From an uncultured Muribaculaceae bacterium (lineage in GTDB: Bacteria; Bacteroidota; Bacteroidia; Bacteroidales; Muribaculaceae): a stretch of 22,145 bases of DNA. The DNA is taken from contig CAJUSZ010000036.1 in assembly GCA_910589425.1 (NCBI GenBank), positions 1 to 22,145 of the forward strand. Reading direction: 5' to 3'. Under the pieces are notes generated by a model that saw only the letters and a list, made by a program, of their open reading frames with translations, made no database searches and was not told the DNA's origin. Shown in pieces: positions 22,007-22,145 of the stretch; within the stretch, counting starts at the first letter, position 1; each line of letters begins with the position of its first letter. The position numbers were made by a program, and so were the translations under genes.

Positions 22007-22145
22007 TTAATTGAAATCGTGGGGAGTCCCGTCGTCCGGAGTGGTGTTGTCCTCGTTTGTGTCCGGCATTTTGGAGAAGTCCCGTTTCCATTCGGGAGTT
22101 TGACAGTTAGTGCTTTCAAAAAATAGTCTATAAAATTGACGCCGA
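22007..22145 (-). CDS. C-terminal end of an unknown protein (partial)
   Basis: An open frame enters from the right edge and ends at TAA 22007-22009, giving 45 residues. They include RRQFYRLFFESTNCQTPEW, then KRDFSKMPDTNED and an acidic, Thr/Pro-rich, probably disordered tail ending DDGTPHDFN. The frame is uninterrupted to the window edge. The fba promoter begins 12 bp past its stop, which fits a gene end. The family cannot be told from this fragment. Confidence 0.55.
   Translation of the reverse strand, partial: RRQFYRLFFESTNCQTPEWKRDFSKMPDTNEDNTTPDDGTPHDFN

Overview
The window looks like Bacteroidales chromosome, most likely a GC-rich gut lineage such as Muribaculaceae. The family is inferred from gene content and base composition; no genus can be assigned. 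The support is as follows. Promoters match the Bacteroidetes pattern TTTG-N19-21-TAnnTTTG. Shine-Dalgarno sites are almost absent. MurF and Alr are fused. A DUF4919-type protein is present. Lipoproteins carry acidic residues right after the lipobox cysteine.

Positions 1-3116 are gene-poor and mostly read leftwards. The left edge has three roughly 90-bp degenerate repeats, each with a leftward promoter aimed at a gene outside the window. Next come a UUCG-loop terminator and tRNA-Phe with its own promoter and terminator. Then follows an AT-richer scrap-yard: group II intron-like RNA debris, the start of a phage-like structural gene, an intact SAM methyltransferase, the tail of an unknown gene, and a yhcG (DUF1016 nuclease) pseudogene that has lost its middle. 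The yhcG remnant was recovered by reading the minus strand directly.

Positions 3170-8995 hold a compact rightward operon: a divergent alanine dehydrogenase-like protein without recognisable catalytic residues, a GT4 glycosyltransferase, DNA polymerase I whose proofreading site is erased, and a hexapeptide-repeat acetyltransferase. Positions 9000-9320 are an intergenic stretch with inverted and direct repeats. Positions 9321-11225 are a leftward operon of three related surface-type lipoproteins with its own promoter and terminator.

Positions 11295-20665 read rightwards: the murF-alr fusion (two cell-wall steps), a 14-bp minisatellite, bifunctional Rel/SpoT ((p)ppGpp), a 7TM-HD phosphodiesterase of the PgpH type (probably c-di-AMP), a small membrane protein, a secreted DUF4919-like protein and a SlyD-type peptidyl-prolyl isomerase with a Cys/Gly/His tail. 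A strong hairpin separates slyD from the convergent class II fructose-bisphosphate aldolase gene. That gene has a leader of about 200 nt. The C-terminus of one more leftward gene runs off the right edge.

The most unusual signals are a 12-bp family AAACNNNCTCTT found only in intergenic DNA and next to several gene starts, the catalytically blank AlaDH-like protein, the PolA without proofreading residues, the decayed mobile island, and the promoter-bearing tandem repeats at the left edge. No complete new defence or mobile system is visible.
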